Shown: in pieces, positions 61,928-64,000 of the stretch
Position numbering within the stretch: the first letter of the stretch is position 1
Layout of the letters: each line of letters opens with the position of its first letter
DNA from: Tautonia sp040717455
GTDB lineage: Bacteria; Planctomycetota; Planctomycetia; Isosphaerales; Isosphaeraceae
Reading direction: 5' to 3'
Assembly: GCF_040717455.1 (NCBI RefSeq)
Contig: NZ_JBFEFH010000006.1
Coordinates: 240,085-304,084 of the forward strand
Length of the DNA: 64,000 bases
The notes under the pieces: model-generated
Told to the model about the DNA's origin: nothing
The model's database searches: none
What the model saw: only the letters and a program-made list of their open reading frames with translations
Translations under genes and position numbers: made by a program

Positions 61928-64000
61928 ATGGCCGTGGGCACCGAGCCGCAGCAGCAAGGCAGGATGCTCGACTACGAGCAGTTCGTGGATCATCAACTGC
62001 ACCTAACCCGTTCCCGCATCCGAGCCACCGAGGTCTTCACCGCGCTGGTGGTGATGGTCACGGGGATCCTCGGCCTGCTGTTGCTGGAGATCGTGCTCGA
62101 CCACTGGGTCGGCCTGCCGTGGTCCGTCCGGGCGGTCATCCTGCTCGCGGCCCTGCTGGGCGGCGGCTTCGCCTTCGTGCGCTACGTGGTTCGCCCCCTG
62201 GTCTCGTCGGTCAACAGCTTCTATGCGGCCTGCACGATCGAGGCGTACGACCCCCGGTTCAAGAACAGCCTGCTCAACTATATCGACCTGCGTCGCCATC
62301 GATCGGATCTCCCCCCGGCCGTCCTCCGGACGCTCGAGGCCCGGGCCGTCCGGGATCTCGCCGAGGTGCAGGTGGAGGCGGCGGTCGATCAGCGCCACCT
62401 GACCAAGTCGTTCTACGCCCTGGCCGCCGTGGTGGTCTTCTTCTGCCTCTACGTGGTCCTGACCCCGAAGAACGTGCTCGATTCGGCCCGGCGGGCGTTG
62501 CTGGCCGACGTCGCCCGGCCGACGAACACGCGGCTCATCAACATCAAGCCCGGCGATGACGAGACGCTCTCCCGCGTCGTCTCCGGCTCGAACGTGACGT
62601 TCGAGGCCGAGGTCGACTACCGAGGCATCCGTCCCGACGAGGTCCGCCTCCATTACAGCAGCGACGGCGGCGAGTATTTCGCCTCCACCAGCCTCGATGA
62701 GGGCGAGCAGCGCTACGACCCCTGGTCGGTCACCCTCCGCAACGTCCAGCAAGACCTGATCTACTACCTCTCCGCCAACGACTACGAGACGAAGCAGTAC
62801 CGCCTGACCGTCCTGCCCGCCCCCCGGGTGGTCTCGGTGGTCCACGACCTCGAATTCCCGGAGTACACGGGCGTCCCGGGGCGTGAAGGCGTGGAAGGCG
62901 GCAACGTCCGGGCGCTCGAAGGCACGATGGTGACGGTCCGGGCCACCACGAACCAGCCCGCCCGGGCCGGCAATCTCGACCTCGGCGCCCTGGGCTCGGC
63001 CCGGCTCGCCGTCTCCTCCACCAATCCCCAGGAACTGACCGGCCGGTTCAAGGTCGACGAGAACGGGTCCTACTCGATCAAGTTCGAGACGACCGACGGC
63101 CAGTTCAACCCCGAACCGGTCGTCTACGACATCGAGGCTCTTCCCGATCGCCTGCCCGAGGTCCGCTTCGTCCAGCCCGAGCAGGACCGGACGCAGGTGC
63201 CGAGCAACGCCCGGATCGCCCTTGCTCTCACCGCGTCGGACGACTTCGGCCTCTCCTCGGCCTCGCTCCACCTGGAGCGCGAGGGCGCGGCCGTCTTCGA
63301 ACCTCGGGATTTGCTGGCAGGGAAGGAATCCTCCCGATCGCTCGATCACGCCGAGCCGCTCGACCTCGAAGCGATCGGCGCCCGCCCCGGCGACCGGCTG
63401 ACCTACTGGGCCGAGGTCCGCGACAACCGCGCACCGACCGCCCAGGACGCCCAGACCGGCCGTCGTGTCCTAGAGATCATCGAGCCGGTCGACGAACCCG
63501 AGCCACCCAATCCCGACGAGCAGCAGACCCCTCCGCAAGATCAGCCCCCCCAGGACCAACCCCCGCCCGACGGCTCCCGCCTGGAGGAGGCCCCGCCCCA
63601 GGATGCCGCCCCGCCCCAGGATGCCCCCGACCAGAACGCGGGGAATGCCCCCCAATCACCCGAAGGCAACCGCCCTCCCGACCAGCAACCCCCCCAGGAT
63701 GGAACCGGTCAGCAAGGCCGCGGTACTCCCGGGGCCGACGGCGCCTCCCCGACCGATCCCTCTCAACCGAGTTCCCCCGACGGCACTCCCCGCGACGGCC
63801 AATCACCGCCCACCGACCGCCCCCTTTCTCCCGACGAGCAGCAAAAGCTCGACCGCATGCTCAATGCGCTCGACCAGGATCGTCAACAACAACCCCCCAA
63901 CACCCCTCCCCAGGACCAACCCCGCGAGCAACCTCAGGGCGAGCAGCGCCAGGGCGAGCAAGGTGAGCAACGCCAGGGCGAGCAAAGCGAACAACGCCAG
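61928..64000 (+). CDS. Large membrane protein with Pro/Gln-rich region, DUF4175-like, truncated by window edge
   Basis: 691 codons without stop; the gene leaves the window. GGGAGG lies nine bases before the start at 61928. The N-terminus has two helices (EVFTALVVMVTGILGLLLLEIVL and VILLAALLGGGFAFVRYVV) and a third near 165 (FYALAAVVVFFCLYVVLTP). A long extracytoplasmic-looking beta-rich region follows (EFPEYTGVPGREGVEGG, AVSSTNPQELTGRF, SDDFGLSSASLHLER), then from about residue 520 a low-complexity tract of PPQDQ, PQDAP and GEQRQ repeats. This is the layout of planctomycete DUF4175-like proteins. Function unknown. Confidence 0.75.
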   Translation, partial: MAVGTEPQQQGRMLDYEQFVDHQLHLTRSRIRATEVFTALVVMVTGILGLLLLEIVLDHWVGLPWSVRAVILLAALLGGGFAFVRYVVRPLVSSVNSFYAACTIEAYDPRFKNSLLNYIDLRRHRSDLPPAVLRTLEARAVRDLAEVQVEAAVDQRHLTKSFYALAAVVVFFCLYVVLTPKNVLDSARRALLADVARPTNTRLINIKPGDDETLSRVVSGSNVTFEAEVDYRGIRPDEVRLHYSSDGGEYFASTSLDEGEQRYDPWSVTLRNVQQDLIYYLSANDYETKQYRLTVLPAPRVVSVVHDLEFPEYTGVPGREGVEGGNVRALEGTMVTVRATTNQPARAGNLDLGALGSARLAVSSTNPQELTGRFKVDENGSYSIKFETTDGQFNPEPVVYDIEALPDRLPEVRFVQPEQDRTQVPSNARIALALTASDDFGLSSASLHLEREGAAVFEPRDLLAGKESSRSLDHAEPLDLEAIGARPGDRLTYWAEVRDNRAPTAQDAQTGRRVLEIIEPVDEPEPPNPDEQQTPPQDQPPQDQPPPDGSRLEEAPPQDAAPPQDAPDQNAGNAPQSPEGNRPPDQQPPQDGTGQQGRGTPGADGASPTDPSQPSSPDGTPRDGQSPPTDRPLSPDEQQKLDRMLNALDQDRQQQPPNTPPQDQPREQPQGEQRQGEQGEQRQGEQSEQRQ

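Noticed and set aside
62003..63349. Minus-strand open frame at the right edge
   Set aside because: Antisense to the DUF4175-like membrane protein, which has helices, a ribosome binding site and an uninterrupted frame to the window end.

Overview
The window is a high-GC chromosome segment of a planctomycete, most likely of the Isosphaeraceae/Gemmatales type. This rests on a DUF1501 protein paired with a PSCyt1/PSD1 cytochrome-domain protein (9537-13626), a serine/threonine kinase with a planctomycete-style N-terminal extension, a membrane protein with an 'NPYSPP' N-terminus, many secreted TIM-barrel, kelch and phosphatase-like proteins, and lpxA as evidence of a Gram-negative outer membrane. 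No rRNA, tRNA or CRISPR was found.

Layout. 2-9532: tail of an RND efflux pump, an EEP-family hydrolase, a sugar-acid type transporter followed by a DapA/KDG-dehydratase-family enzyme, an acetamidase/formamidase, a kelch protein, an amidohydrolase, a thioredoxin-like protein and a PLP enzyme. 9537-16808: DUF1501/PSD1 pair, a small helical protein, a secreted repeat protein and a glycosyltransferase. 16825-29174: dicarboxylate symporter, a GspF-like protein, lpxA, a ceramidase-like protein, three transporters, a small HExxH protein and a Wza-like export lipoprotein. 29472-34619: an unusual group (AP-superfamily hydrolase, acyl carrier protein, GH3-type adenylating enzyme, methyltransferase, alpha/beta hydrolase). 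34947-52535: epimerase, Ser/Thr kinase, HAD hydrolase, PPi-type phosphofructokinase, 6-phosphogluconate dehydrogenase, ENPP-like protein, topoisomerase III, TIM-barrel protein, ACT protein, cysteine hydrolase, polysaccharide deacetylase. 56208-60814: an ebo-like cluster (TatD-like hydrolase, AP-like protein, UbiA prenyltransferase, TIM barrel). 61077-64000: aminoacyl-tRNA-protein transferase and a partial membrane protein.

The most interesting structure is a pair of insertions that share one logic. Element 1 (37658-40653) sits inside the 5' part of a HAD hydrolase gene. The old 5' end remains upstream as a 52-codon remnant, and the element supplies a recoded replacement 5' end that fuses in frame to the rest of the gene. 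The crossover lies in a near-perfect 27-bp repeat. Element 2 (52702-56229) does the same to the ebo TatD-like gene, with a 22-bp repeat covering its first codons. Element 1 carries a phage Gp49-like gene, a two-gene DUF4747-like plus four-TM module that resembles a defence system, and a small helical protein. It has TTAGCCAG-type direct repeats at both ends. Element 2 carries an AraC regulator, an isochorismatase-like hydrolase and a quinone-oxidoreductase-like dehydrogenase, bracketed by 34-bp direct repeats. Neither contains a recognisable recombinase, so both look like non-autonomous integrative elements that capture and restore the 5' ends of conserved genes.

Starts were chosen from visible ribosome binding sites and family conservation. 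Functions come from recognising sequence motifs by eye; no database search was run.
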